Source of the DNA: DATLMR01 sp964615905 | Lineage (GTDB): Bacteria; Acidobacteriota; Blastocatellia; UBA7656 | Assembly (NCBI GenBank): GCA_964615905.1 | Contig: CAZTUB010000014.1 | Span: 124,001-188,000 of the forward strand | DNA: 64,000 bases | Direction of reading: 5' to 3' | Made by a program: the position numbers and the translations under genes | Notes under the pieces: generated by a model | What the model was told of the DNA's origin: nothing | Databases searched by the model: none | The model's input: the letters and a program-made list of their open reading frames with translations, nothing else | Shown here: in pieces, positions 1 through 9,450 of the stretch | How the letters are laid out: each line of letters opens with the position of its first letter | Numbering within the stretch: the stretch's first letter is position 1

Positions 1-394
1 CAGGCCCGTCGTCCGGAAGCGTGACGGCCTCCTCGCGTATGACCTCTATCAGCGGGTGAGCGTCTATGCGCCGCGTAACCTCTTCGGCAAAACGCTCGCG
101 GTCTACGGCAAGCGCGGCGCCCGCGGGGACCGATGTCTCGTGCGCGACTTCGAGCAAAAGCGACCCGCCGCGACGAAGCTCCTCTTTGAGCAGGTAAGGC
201 GCAGTGCCCGGCTCGTCCGATTTTAGCGAGTTCGAGCAGACTATCTCGCCGAGATTCTCGCTCCGGTGTGCTGCTGTCTTGCGAACGGGGCGCATCTCGT
301 AGAGCCGCACCCGCGCGCCGCGACGGGCCGCCTGCCACGCCGCCTCGCTCCCCGCAAGCCCGCCGCCTATCACTGTTATACGGTTGTCGCTCAT
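1..394 (-). CDS. trmFO: TrmFO, methylenetetrahydrofolate-tRNA-(uracil-5-)-methyltransferase (5' part)
   Basis: I translated the minus strand from an ATG at 394; the frame stays open to the left edge, giving 131 N-terminal residues of a protein whose family is usually about 440 residues. The N-terminus has the FAD dinucleotide-binding motif GGGLAGSEAAWQ, then YEMRP and the family signature EIVCSNSLKSD. TrmFO is a cytoplasmic flavoprotein that makes ribothymidine at position 54 of tRNA using methylene-THF. No strong Shine-Dalgarno sequence precedes the ATG. The 3' end lies outside the window, so intactness cannot be judged. Confidence 0.93.
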   Translation of the reverse strand, partial: MSDNRITVIGGGLAGSEAAWQAARRGARVRLYEMRPVRKTAAHRSENLGEIVCSNSLKSDEPGTAPYLLKEELRRGGSLLLEVAHETSVPAGAALAVDRERFAEEVTRRIDAHPLIEVIREEAVTLPDDGP

Positions 395-534
395 CTTTAT
401 AAAGTCTGCCGCCTTGTTCGCCCCGGCCTCTGATTCTAACATCGGCGCGGGAAGGGTATCAAATTGAGCGGGATTCGCGATCCGGGTTTCCGGCTTGTCA
501 CGGGCGCGGCTTTGATATAGGCTTCGCCACTATT

Positions 535-960
535 ATGAGCGTGGACGAAACTGCATTGATTGAAGAGGCGAACGCCACGTTTTATCGAGCAATCGAGCTT
601 CGCAGCATCGAGTTGATGGGCGAGGTCTGGGCCCACGAAGAGTGGGTGAAATGCGTTCACCCCGGTTGGGATTTGATAACGGGCTGGCGGCGAGTGCGCG
701 AAAGCTGGATGAGCATCTTTGAAGGCGGCCAGAGGCTTCAAATCTCACCCCTGTTCGTCGAGGTAAACCACCTGGGCGACGTGGCCTGGGTCTCGTGCAC
801 CGAAGACATAATCGCGTCCTACGAAGTCAGCATCGAATCGGCGCAGGCTACTTCGACAAACCTGTTCGTGCGCCGCCAGTCCCGGTGGCTCCTCGTCCAC
901 CATCACGCCTCGGCTATCCCGTTGATTATATCTGGCGATTCAGTAGATATAATACAATGA
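535..960 (+). CDS. SnoaL/NTF2-like domain protein
   Basis: A 141-residue soluble protein with no signal peptide. It has the helix-then-sheet pattern of small NTF2-like (SnoaL_3/DUF4440) proteins: an amphipathic N-terminal helix (EEANATFYRAIELRS), a WVKCVHPGWDLITGW stretch, and strands ending in WLLVHHHAS. The fold forms a cone-shaped pocket used by very different enzymes, so a substrate cannot be named. It is divergent from trmFO with a 140-bp spacer. No clear Shine-Dalgarno sequence precedes the ATG. Four more NTF2-like proteins occur in this window (30019, 39095, 41529 and, less surely, 52557). Confidence 0.75.
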   Translation: MSVDETALIEEANATFYRAIELRSIELMGEVWAHEEWVKCVHPGWDLITGWRRVRESWMSIFEGGQRLQISPLFVEVNHLGDVAWVSCTEDIIASYEVSIESAQATSTNLFVRRQSRWLLVHHHASAIPLIISGDSVDIIQ

Positions 961-1391
961 TCCGAATGTTCGAATATGTAAATTCAAATATTCGGATTTA
1001 TCTTCAAATTCTCGTAGCCCCGGCAAGGTAAAATCGGTCCGGAAGCCGCTTCGATTTCAAGGCAAGCCAAGTCACCCCTGCAATTAGCCACTTGTAAATT
1101 TCTTGTAAAAATTAGGAATAGCGATTGCAGCTTTTGCCGCCATTGGCTTTGAGCTGGTAATAAAAATCACGTCAATAAAGAAGCAAGGCCTGATCTTTAG
1201 CTGATAATCAATTCAGGCAAGCGTTGGTTTTAGGGTTTTGGGCAGCAGTTACAACCCCACTGATTTACCCTTCTTCAGGACTCAGGTAGCCGTTTCGTAA
1301 AGAACATCCCCGATCAGTCGACTTGTCCAAGGGCCAGGTTTCATTAGGAGTCGACGGGGAAAGATTCGAATAAAAATTGAGAGGAGACGAC
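961..1391 (+). other. Intergenic leader of the first Oar-like gene
   Basis: 431 bases without a supportable gene. The first 160 bases are A+T-rich (975-1010 and 1090-1125 stand out from the G+C-rich surroundings) and probably hold the promoter of the downstream receptor gene, but I cannot fix a -35/-10 pair. No tRNA, riboswitch or repeat is recognised. Confidence 0.5.
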
Positions 1392-4300
1392 ATGAATAAG
1401 AGAGGATTACCCCTACTTAGGGAACGGTTCAAGGCAGTTGGAACAGTTCTCGTGCTTCTGACTCTCTCGCTGGGACAGGTGGGCTCTGCGTTTTCGCAAG
1501 AGGTCACTGGAAATCTGAGCGGAGAGGTCAAAGACCCGACGGGCGCGGTAATTGCGGGGGCGATTGTGACCGCCGCAAGCGACCGTCAAACGCATGACAC
1601 GACAACAGACAGCGCGGGCGTCTATACGTTCCGCCAGTTGCCTCCGGGCATATATACCATCACCGCCAGCGGGACAGGTTTCGGCTCGGTCAAGCGCGAA
1701 AACGTCGTGGTCGAGATAGGCCGCACCTTACAGGTCAACTTTGATCTGAAGCCTGTCGCCACAGGCGACACCGTGACCGTAACGGCATCGGACCAGCCCA
1801 TCGTTGACGTGACATCTTCAAAGACCGCCACAAACATCAACGAGCAGCAGATCGAAGCCCTGCCGAAGCGGACGCTCAACTTCACTTCGGTTCTGGAAGT
1901 GGCCCCCGGCACTCGCAACGAGGGCAAAGCGGCGGGCTTTCAGGTTGACGGCGCTTCGGGGTCCGAGAACGTCTTTGTCATCGACGGCGTCGAAGTGACA
2001 AACATCGTCGGCGGCACGCTCGGCGGTCGCACTTCGCAGACGGCCAAGAACATCCCGCTCGACTTCGTCAAAGAGGTGCAGGTCAAAAGCGCCGGTTATG
2101 AAGCCGAATACGGCGGCGCGACCGGCGGCGTATTCAATGTGGTAACAAAGGGCGGGACCAATGACTGGCACGGCGAGATACGGCTGGAATACTCGTCCGA
2201 CACCTTCCGTGCCGAAGATAACCCCGACCTTCTGGTCAACCGCCTGGACCAGGATGCCGAAACGACTGAGTACCGCTTCAATCCGAGCGGCAAGGACAAC
2301 AGCCGTTTTGTCAGCCCGATATTCTCGCTGGGCGGGCCGATCCTTAAAGACAAGCTGTGGCTCTTTGCCAGCTACGCTCCGCAGTATTTCAACAGGACTC
2401 GCCGGCTCGACCTCATCAAGGCAATCGCGCCCGGCGACACCGAGATCGTCACGCTGAACTCAAGAGATGTCAACTACAGAGAGAAGGACAATTATTACAT
2501 AGCCCGTCTCGACTGGGCTCCGACGAGCAACCTCTCTGTCTTTGGCAACTTCATCAACAGCTCTATCAAGACCGAAGGCCCTCCGTCGCTTCTGGCGTTG
2601 CAGACCACAAGCAACATCACCTTCTCCAACCCGCGTTACGCGTTCCAGGGCGGCTACACCCCTGCGTGGCAAGGCGCGGGCGGCGTGAGCTGGAACATCA
2701 CGGACCGGCTTGTGTTCAGCTTCCGTGGCGGCCACACATACCTCAACGACAAGGGCGGTTCTTACGACATACCGCTCAACACGCCGCTCGTGACGATCAC
2801 CGTCGCCTGCCCGTCGGCGTTGTTCAATTGCCCGGCCGGGACTACGACCACGGGCAATCCCACGATCCTGACCAACAGCACGACGCTGTTTGATATAACG
2901 CGGCGGACGAACCTCAACTTCGACGCCACATATATCGCTCGCGTCTTCGGCCAGCAGCACATCTTCAAAGGCGGCTACCAGACGAACCGCTTGAGCAACA
3001 AGGTGCAGTTCGGAAACTCCGGCGGCAGGTTCAACTTCTCGTTCGACCGCTCGCGTTCGGGCCAGCGCGGCCAGTTCGGCTTCTATCAGGTCGACGAGTT
3101 CGAGAGGATCGGCGACGTGAGCAGCAGCAACCAGGGCTTCTTTGTGCAGGATGCCTGGCAGGTTCACCCGCGCTTCACCGCGAACCTGGGGCTCCGTTTC
3201 GAAAAAGAGTTTCTCCCTTCGTTCCCGGTCGTCGCGGAATTCCACCCGACCATCCCAGAAGGCACAGAGATATTCTCCGACCCGATCAAATTCGGATGGG
3301 GCGACAAGATCGCTCCGCGTCTCGGATTTGCCTTTGACGTGTTCGGCAACGGCAAGCTGAAGATAAGCGGCAGCTACTCGCGCTTCTTCGACACGATGAA
3401 GTATGAGCTGGCTCGCGGCTCGTTCGGCGGCGAGAAGTTCCTCCGCACGTTCCGCAAGCTGGACACGCTCGACATATTCAGCATCAATCTCAACAACACG
3501 CCGGGCGACATCATCTCAGGGCCGAGCGATCTGCGCTTCCCGTCGAACACGCAGCTTCCGGGCGAGCAGCCCGGTGTTGACCCCAACATCGAGCCCTACC
3601 GTCAGCACGAATACTCGCTCGGCGCGGAATACGCCTTCGGTCGCGACGTCGTCGTCAGCGCGCGCTTCACACGCAAGGAGCTTGACCGCGCGATTGAAGA
3701 CATCGGCGGCGCGCTTCCCGACGGGACGGAGATCTTCACCATAGGCAACCCCGGCTTCGGCATCACTCAAGAGGTCTTCGATCCCCCGACGCCGAGGGCC
3801 GTTCGCGAGTACACAGGTCTTGAGCTACGACTGGACAAGCGTTTCACAAACAACTGGTACGCGAACGTCTCTTATATTCGCAGCAAGCTGTTTGGCAACT
3901 ACTCAGGCCTGGCAAGCTCGGACGAGTTTGGCCGCACAAGCCCTAACGTCAATCGCTATTTCGATCTCCCCGAAGAGAGCTTCAACACGTTCGGGGAAGT
4001 CAACTACGGCCGATTGCCGACCGACCGCCCGAACACGTTCAAGTTCTTCTCGGCATACCGTTTTGATTACGGTCTGTTCGGGAAGAGGATGGAGACGGAG
4101 ATAGGCGGCAGCCAGATCGTCTACCAGGGGATACCGCTCTCGACGCGCATCAATGTCGGCATAGGCGGAAGCGTCGGCCTCGACGTTTACCCTGTAGGTC
4201 GCGGCGACATAGGCCGCACAAATGTCCTGACCCAGACCGATCTGATCCTGCGCCAGGCGATACCCATAAGCGAGCGCGTGAGGTTCAACTTCACGATGAA

Positions 4301-4529
4301 CGTGACAAACCTGTTCGACGAGCGCAACGAGCTTGACCGGTTCAACCTCTTCACAGGCCCCGGCCAGACGCTCAACTATGCTTCCGTCGAAGAGTACCTC
4401 AGCTCGAACGGTGACTTTAGGGAGCGCGCAGCGGCTACGCCGGGGTTCAAGACCGACCCGCGCTACAACCTCGCGAACTCCTTCCAGTCGCCGCGCGAAG
4501 TCCGCTTCGCTTTTGGCATAACCTTCTAG
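1392..4529 (+). CDS. Oar-like TonB-dependent outer-membrane receptor 1
   Basis: A 1045-residue outer-membrane protein. The ATG at 1392 is preferred over a TTG fifteen bases upstream because GAGGAG (1381-1386) lies five bases before it. Residues 1-35 are a signal peptide ending ...GSAFSQ. Residues 37-115 are a carboxypeptidase-regulatory-like beta-sandwich (GEVKDPTGAVIAGA, YTFRQLPPGIYTI). Residues 130-240 are a plug-like domain with IDGVEV and the GGATGGVFNVVTKGGTN motif of Oar proteins. The rest is a large beta-barrel ending in FAFGITF, an outer-membrane C-terminal phenylalanine signal. Oar-like receptors are abundant in Acidobacteriota and Myxococcota and are thought to import or export large ligands with TonB energy; the ligand here is unknown. 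A strong terminator follows. Confidence 0.92.
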   Translation: MNKRGLPLLRERFKAVGTVLVLLTLSLGQVGSAFSQEVTGNLSGEVKDPTGAVIAGAIVTAASDRQTHDTTTDSAGVYTFRQLPPGIYTITASGTGFGSVKRENVVVEIGRTLQVNFDLKPVATGDTVTVTASDQPIVDVTSSKTATNINEQQIEALPKRTLNFTSVLEVAPGTRNEGKAAGFQVDGASGSENVFVIDGVEVTNIVGGTLGGRTSQTAKNIPLDFVKEVQVKSAGYEAEYGGATGGVFNVVTKGGTNDWHGEIRLEYSSDTFRAEDNPDLLVNRLDQDAETTEYRFNPSGKDNSRFVSPIFSLGGPILKDKLWLFASYAPQYFNRTRRLDLIKAIAPGDTEIVTLNSRDVNYREKDNYYIARLDWAPTSNLSVFGNFINSSIKTEGPPSLLALQTTSNITFSNPRYAFQGGYTPAWQGAGGVSWNITDRLVFSFRGGHTYLNDKGGSYDIPLNTPLVTITVACPSALFNCPAGTTTTGNPTILTNSTTLFDITRRTNLNFDATYIARVFGQQHIFKGGYQTNRLSNKVQFGNSGGRFNFSFDRSRSGQRGQFGFYQVDEFERIGDVSSSNQGFFVQDAWQVHPRFTANLGLRFEKEFLPSFPVVAEFHPTIPEGTEIFSDPIKFGWGDKIAPRLGFAFDVFGNGKLKISGSYSRFFDTMKYELARGSFGGEKFLRTFRKLDTLDIFSINLNNTPGDIISGPSDLRFPSNTQLPGEQPGVDPNIEPYRQHEYSLGAEYAFGRDVVVSARFTRKELDRAIEDIGGALPDGTEIFTIGNPGFGITQEVFDPPTPRAVREYTGLELRLDKRFTNNWYANVSYIRSKLFGNYSGLASSDEFGRTSPNVNRYFDLPEESFNTFGEVNYGRLPTDRPNTFKFFSAYRFDYGLFGKRMETEIGGSQIVYQGIPLSTRINVGIGGSVGLDVYPVGRGDIGRTNVLTQTDLILRQAIPISERVRFNFTMNVTNLFDERNELDRFNLFTGPGQTLNYASVEEYLSSNGDFRERAAATPGFKTDPRYNLANSFQSPREVRFAFGITF

Positions 4530-4555
4530 TCTTCGATCAAAAGACCGGAAGCAGG

Positions 4556-4593
4556 ACGATGCCCGCCCTTTTCACGGGGCGGGCATCGTTTTT
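4556..4593 (+). terminator. Intrinsic terminator after Oar-like gene 1
   Basis: Stem 4556-4568 pairs with 4577-4589 (13 bp, core GATGCCCGCCC/GGGCGGGCATC), with the 8-nt loop TTTTCACG and a T-run at 4589-4593. It lies 27 bases after the stop codon of the receptor and faces the convergent TPR gene. Confidence 0.88.
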
Positions 4594-4631
4594 GGTAAAG
4601 GGATAGTCAGGCGGTAAACGCCCGAAGGTTG

Positions 4632-5642
4632 TCAGCGGGCCTGCGCCGAAGCCTTTTGCCGCAACTGCTCTATGAGCTTTTTGATCTGGGCGCGTTTTTC
4701 GGCCTGTTGCTCGGCCTGCGGCACGGCTTTCAGGTAAGCTTCGAGCGAGTCGGCGGCCTCGGCGTACTGTCTGTTCTTGCTCTGAAGCTGCGCGAGGGCC
4801 AGGTACACTTCCGGGTAAGAGTTTTTTGCCGCGCTCGCGGCCTTCTTCAAAATCGCTATCGCTTCATCACGCGACTGGTCTTCTTTTGCCAGCTCAAGCC
4901 CCAGTCGCATCTGCGTGTTTACCGATTCCGGGTTTAGCTCGTAAGCGCGGCGAAGCGCGATTATCCCTTCCGCGCGGCGGTTGGTTTCGGCCAGGGTTAT
5001 GCCGAGACTATAAAAAGCGTGCCACCCGTTTTTGTTCACCTCTACGGCTCGCGCGAGAAGCGGCAAGGCCGTCTGGTACTCTCGCCGCTCGACATACTTT
5101 GTGCCGAGCAGATCAAGCGCCGCGTAGTAATCGGGGAAGATTTCGAGCGCGCGGTTTAAAGAAGCGGCCGCCGAATCGAAATCGTCTTTGTCGAGGCTCT
5201 TGAGCCCTTTGAGGAATTCCTGTTTCGCTTGCTCAGGCACGTCCTGGGCAAAGATTGTCCCGACCGCCGCGTCCGTCTTGGTCCTTGCGGCGGGCAGCTT
5301 CAACACGAAATCGACTCTGAATATCTCGCCGCCTGATGACCGCCCGCTGCTGCCTCTTCTTACGTTCAGGGGGTTGGCTTCGACTGTTTGCGATTGCCGC
5401 TCATAGTCGGTCCCGGCAGGCTCGACCTGTATGATATATGTGCCGCTTGCGAGACCTCTGAAGCTGAACCGCCCGGACCCATCCGTGTACGTCATGCCTA
5501 TCTGGGAATAGACATCGTTTTGCAAGATGACGCGGATGTTATCGACCCCCCGGCGCTCCGGCGACACGACCCTGCCCTCGATAGTATTTCGCACCTGGAC
5601 CGCAGGCGAGGCGAAAATCAGGATGCTGATGATAAACGCCAA
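4632..5642 (-). CDS. Secreted carboxypeptidase-regulatory-like/TPR protein
   Basis: A 336-residue protein read from a TTG at 5642; an in-frame TAG at 5649-5651 limits upstream extension, and GAGG at 5653-5656 serves as Shine-Dalgarno. A short hydrophobic N-terminus (AFIISILIFASPA) suggests export. Residues 20-115 form a carboxypeptidase-regulatory-like beta-sandwich (IEGRVVSPERRGVDNIRV, GRFSFRGLASGTYII). Residues 130-325 form about five TPR helix pairs (ALEIFPDYYAALDLLG, AYELNPESVNTQMRLG). TPR arrays bind other proteins. It has the same architecture as the gene at 9451, and both lie between Oar-like receptors, so it may be a periplasmic partner of them (inference). Confidence 0.82.
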   Translation of the reverse strand: MAFIISILIFASPAVQVRNTIEGRVVSPERRGVDNIRVILQNDVYSQIGMTYTDGSGRFSFRGLASGTYIIQVEPAGTDYERQSQTVEANPLNVRRGSSGRSSGGEIFRVDFVLKLPAARTKTDAAVGTIFAQDVPEQAKQEFLKGLKSLDKDDFDSAAASLNRALEIFPDYYAALDLLGTKYVERREYQTALPLLARAVEVNKNGWHAFYSLGITLAETNRRAEGIIALRRAYELNPESVNTQMRLGLELAKEDQSRDEAIAILKKAASAAKNSYPEVYLALAQLQSKNRQYAEAADSLEAYLKAVPQAEQQAEKRAQIKKLIEQLRQKASAQAR

Positions 5643-6229
5643 AATGGTCTATCCTCACAATTTAGGCTGTAAAACCGACCCTCGCTGCAAACGCGCGCCT
5701 ATTGTACCAGATTTCCAAATCCGGCACTACTTACAGGAAAACGGCACGTTTGATATTCAAATTTTTGGAAAACAAATTCACAGTTTCGTATTTACAACCC
5801 CGCCGGTCGAGAAGACGAGCCCCCATGATTCAAGGTAAACGGTGAAATAATTGCGTTTAAGCCGTCGTGTGGGACGGCCGTAGGGCTGGAATAAATTTTG
5901 CGTCATTAACCTGCCGTCCAAAACACTACAAGCAGGGAAATTCTAAAGCATCGGTCGTTTTGCCGCGCGGGCTCAGTCATTGGCTTAGACGAGCCCCCTC
6001 GGACGATGAAAGTGGCAGGGTTCCGGCTGCGAGCCTTATATGCAGATACCGCCGATCAGAGTTTCGATCAACCTTTGCAAAGTAATCATCAGCCCCCTCT
6101 TCAAGTCGAGGCGTCAGTCGACCTGTGCGCTTACTCTATTTTGTAATCTGCCCGGCCATCGGTTTGACCGAAGCCTGGGCGAAAGCATTCGGTTACTCAA
6201 ACCCTGAAATTACTTATAGGAGGTTCCAA
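5643..6229 (+). other. Divergent intergenic region upstream of Oar-like gene 2
   Basis: 587 bases between the minus-strand TPR gene and the second receptor gene. The A+T-rich part at 5710-5800 probably holds the two promoters. The segment 5788-5805 (containing TTTACAACCCCGCCG) nearly matches 10586-10603 upstream of receptor 3, with 16 of 18 positions the same. An open frame continues upstream from the receptor start to about 6125, but it has no ribosome binding site and would destroy the signal peptide. No RNA gene is seen. Confidence 0.5.
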
Positions 6230-9200
6230 ATGAGGACCATTAAGTTCAAAAAAGCATTGGCAACCTGTGTGACGCTGCTGATGCTTATGGCCTGTCTGCC
6301 TTTATCGGCGCTGGCCCAAACTGCTAACACAGGGTCTATTGTCGGTGTGGTTAAAGACCAGTCCGGGGCCGTCGTGGCTGGCGCAACAGTAAGAGCCATA
6401 AACAAATCCACTGGCGCAGAGCGCAGAGTCAACACGGACGATTCGGGCATATTCGAATTATCGCCGCTTATCCCGGCCGACTACCGCCTCGAAGTCGAAG
6501 CGCCGGGCTTTGGCAAGTTCCAGCAAGACATAACGGTCAACGTGCTTTCAAGGGTCACCGTAGACCCCGAGCTCAGGCCCGCCGGGTCTGCCGAGCAAGT
6601 GACCGTCACGAGCGAATCGGCGCCTCTTATCGAAACGACGAAGACAGAGGTGGGCGGCGTCATCACACAGAAGCAGATGGAGAGCCTGCCCGTAAACGGG
6701 CGGTCGTTCGCATCGCTCGCGGTGCTTATACCGGGTGCCACGCTTCAGCCGTCTTTCGACCCGACCAAATCGCGCGTCGGGACGTTTTCCGTGGGCGGCG
6801 CGACGGGCCGCAACCTCAACATAACGATTGACGGCGGCGACAACAAAGATAACGCCGTCGGCGGGTTGTTGCAGAACTTCTCGATGGAAGGCATACAGGA
6901 GTTCGCGCTTTCGACCCAGCGGTTCTCGGCCGCAAACGGGCGGTCGGGCGGCGCGCTGCTTTCGGTCGTCAGCAAGAGCGGCGGCAACGACGTGCACGGA
7001 ACGGCCTTCGGGTTCTTCCGCCACGACAAGCTGAACGCGAACGCGCCCAAGCTTCTTGATGAAGCCAACGACGACCTGTTCGAGGACGAAGACATCGTCA
7101 AGCCTCCGTTCAACCGCCAGCAGTTCGGCGGCTCGATAGGCGGCCCGATTGTCAGAGACAAGTTCTTCTTCTTCGGCGCGTACGAGCGCACGCGCGAGCG
7201 CGGCAACTCAATCGTGCCGAGCTTCGCCTTTAACGAGATTCAGCTTCTTGAGCCGTTCGGCTATGAAGCCGTGCGCTTCCTGCCGCAGCCGTTCAACGAT
7301 CACCAGTACACGATCAAGACCGACTGGAACGCGGCTTCCGATCACAACCTCTCTTTCCGTTTCGCCGGTCAGAACAACAATGGGTTGAACGACCAGGCGG
7401 GCTTCCTGACGGTCTTCACAGACCTTTCGGGCGGCAACACGACCGAAAACGATCTCTACAACTTCTTAGGGAACTGGACCTGGACGGCAAGCTCGAACGT
7501 CGTCAACCAATTCCTCTACCAGTATTCGTATTTCAACAACCAGATCGGCGCGACGACAGACCTGCCGAACCTGCTCTTCCCGAGCGGCATCGTGGTCGGT
7601 CGCAACTCGAACGTGCCGCAGCAGACCATACAGAAGAAGAGCCAGTTCCGCGACGACCTGACCTGGAATCGCGGCAGGCACGGCTTGAAGTTCGGCATCG
7701 ACTTTACGTGGGTCCACTCCCTCGGCGGTCTGTTCGCGTTCCTCTCGGCTCCGGAATATGACTTCATAGCCGACCCGAGCGAGATCATTGGTAACCCCGC
7801 CGACTTCCCGCTGGGGCTGGAGACGCCGGGCACGGTTGCCGCGATATTGCTCGCTGGCGGCGACCCGAGCTTCAACCTGCGCGACGGCGCGAAGCAGATA
7901 TCCTGGTACGTGCAGGATGACTGGAAAGTCACCCCGCGCCTGACCTTGAACCTCGGCCTGCGCTACGACGTGGACCTCGGTTTCGTAGACAGCAACAACC
8001 AGGACCAGAACCGCACGTTCCGCTTCCTCAATATCATCGGCCACCCCTACGGGCAGGAAGTTGTCCAGGACGACAAGAACAACTTCTCGCCACGGTTCGG
8101 CTTCGCCTATGACTTCACGGGCAGCGGTCGGTCGGTCATTCGCGGCGGCTACGGCATCTACTACGACCAGTCGTTTTTGAACGTGCCGCTGTTCTCGGTC
8201 CAGCTTGCAAATCCCGAGATCTACGCTTTCATCCTCGACGACAGCGCGGGTCTGAACATCAATTCGCCTCCGCCTGCTTTCCCGCGCCCGCTTACGAATC
8301 CGCCGATAGGGCTCCCCATCACGGGCCGCCTGATCGACCCGGACTACGAAGCTCCCTACACGCAGCAGTTCAACCTCGGCTACGCGCAGGAGCTTGGGCG
8401 CAACATGGCGCTTGAGTTCGACTTCGTCCACATCCTCGGTCTGCACGAGTTCACGCAGATCGACATCAACCCGAGGATCGGGCCGCTGCTGGGCCTTGAG
8501 CGCGAGGACGCCAGCGCGCCTCGATTGCTCGCGCCGCAGATCGCGGCGAACGCCGCTGCGCTCATAGCGGAATTCGGGCAGGCGACTCCTTTCAACGGTA
8601 TCCGCGTTGCTCAATCCGACGGGCGTTCGCGTTACGACGCTTTCACCGTCTCGTTCAAGAAGCGTTATGCGAACAGGTATCAGTTGAACGCGCACTACAC
8701 GCTCGCGCGGTCGCAGGCCTGGTTCGGCATCGCTTCCGACTTCGGCCTTCAGCCGCAGAACCCGTTCAACAAGTTCGACCGCGACGCCAATTTCGGCTAC
8801 ACGGACGAAGACGAGCGGCACAGGTTTGTTCTTTCGGGCGTGTTCGATTTGCCGTGGGGCATCCAGCTCTCGCCAATCATCCAACTCGCGTCGGCTCGTC
8901 CCTACAGCGTTCTTGCTGAGGGCGGCGTCGATATAAACCGTGACGGCGTGCTCAACGACCGCGAGACGCGCGACGGCGACGACCAGAACAAACTCCCGCC
9001 GGGCACAAAGCGCGGCGACAATTTCAAACAGGTCAACCTCAGAGTCTCGAAGTACATCAACTTCACAGAGTCGAAGAGGCTCGGCCTGTTCTTCGAAGCC
9101 TTCAACCTGTTCAACACGGGCAATTTCGGAAACCAGTTCGGCCGCACTTTCGGGTCGAGCCAGTTTATGAAGCCCGTAAACTTCTTTGGCGCGACGGGCT

Positions 9201-9259
9201 TTTCAGAGCCGATTGGAATTCCGTTCCAGGCTCAGTTCGGCTTCCGCTTTAGCTTCTAA
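6230..9259 (+). CDS. Oar-like TonB-dependent outer-membrane receptor 2
   Basis: A 1009-residue receptor. The start at 6230 is set by AGGAGG at 6218-6223 and gives a clean signal peptide (MRTIKFKKALATC... to PLSALAQ, residues 1-30). Residues 32-112 are the carboxypeptidase-regulatory-like domain (GSIVGVVKDQSGAVVAGA). A plug-like region follows (LPVNGRSFASLAVLIPG, TIDGGDNKD, GGALLSVVSKSGGND). A barrel of about 750 residues ends in FGFRFSF. The LPVNGRSF/LPLNGRNF and SKSGxN motifs group it with receptor 3 more than with receptor 1. The location is the outer membrane; the ligand is unknown. It is followed directly by a strong terminator, so it is probably monocistronic. Confidence 0.92.
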   Translation: MRTIKFKKALATCVTLLMLMACLPLSALAQTANTGSIVGVVKDQSGAVVAGATVRAINKSTGAERRVNTDDSGIFELSPLIPADYRLEVEAPGFGKFQQDITVNVLSRVTVDPELRPAGSAEQVTVTSESAPLIETTKTEVGGVITQKQMESLPVNGRSFASLAVLIPGATLQPSFDPTKSRVGTFSVGGATGRNLNITIDGGDNKDNAVGGLLQNFSMEGIQEFALSTQRFSAANGRSGGALLSVVSKSGGNDVHGTAFGFFRHDKLNANAPKLLDEANDDLFEDEDIVKPPFNRQQFGGSIGGPIVRDKFFFFGAYERTRERGNSIVPSFAFNEIQLLEPFGYEAVRFLPQPFNDHQYTIKTDWNAASDHNLSFRFAGQNNNGLNDQAGFLTVFTDLSGGNTTENDLYNFLGNWTWTASSNVVNQFLYQYSYFNNQIGATTDLPNLLFPSGIVVGRNSNVPQQTIQKKSQFRDDLTWNRGRHGLKFGIDFTWVHSLGGLFAFLSAPEYDFIADPSEIIGNPADFPLGLETPGTVAAILLAGGDPSFNLRDGAKQISWYVQDDWKVTPRLTLNLGLRYDVDLGFVDSNNQDQNRTFRFLNIIGHPYGQEVVQDDKNNFSPRFGFAYDFTGSGRSVIRGGYGIYYDQSFLNVPLFSVQLANPEIYAFILDDSAGLNINSPPPAFPRPLTNPPIGLPITGRLIDPDYEAPYTQQFNLGYAQELGRNMALEFDFVHILGLHEFTQIDINPRIGPLLGLEREDASAPRLLAPQIAANAAALIAEFGQATPFNGIRVAQSDGRSRYDAFTVSFKKRYANRYQLNAHYTLARSQAWFGIASDFGLQPQNPFNKFDRDANFGYTDEDERHRFVLSGVFDLPWGIQLSPIIQLASARPYSVLAEGGVDINRDGVLNDRETRDGDDQNKLPPGTKRGDNFKQVNLRVSKYINFTESKRLGLFFEAFNLFNTGNFGNQFGRTFGSSQFMKPVNFFGATGFSEPIGIPFQAQFGFRFSF

Positions 9260-9284
9260 CCGGAAGCTTCGGCCCAAGCCTTCC

Positions 9285-9319
9285 GGGGCCGGGACTCTCG
9301 CGAGAGTCCCGGCCCCTTT
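9285..9319 (+). terminator. Intrinsic terminator after Oar-like gene 2
   Basis: A perfect 32-bp palindrome: 9285-9300 pairs with 9301-9316 (GGGGCCGGGACTCTCG and its complement), followed by TTT at 9317-9319 and more T-rich sequence. In RNA it folds as about 14 bp closed by a tetraloop. Confidence 0.82.
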
Positions 9320-9450
9320 CTGTCTATTTGAGGCGCTATCTTTGCGCTTGACACCCGGCGGCCTTCTGAACATGCTTATCTTGCTCAGTCTCCGGCATCC
9401 GAACTCTCAGTGGGTCGCAATCTCTACCTGATCTTTGCGAAGGAGCGGTT

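Noticed and set aside
6125..6229. Upstream extension of Oar-like gene 2
   Set aside because: No ribosome binding site, and it would place 35 residues before a good signal peptide; AGGAGG fixes the start at 6230.
7466..8884. Long antisense open frame (472 codons) on the minus strand of Oar-like gene 2
   Set aside because: It mirrors the codon pattern of the receptor gene, has no ribosome binding site and no recognisable domain; such shadows are common in G+C-rich genes.
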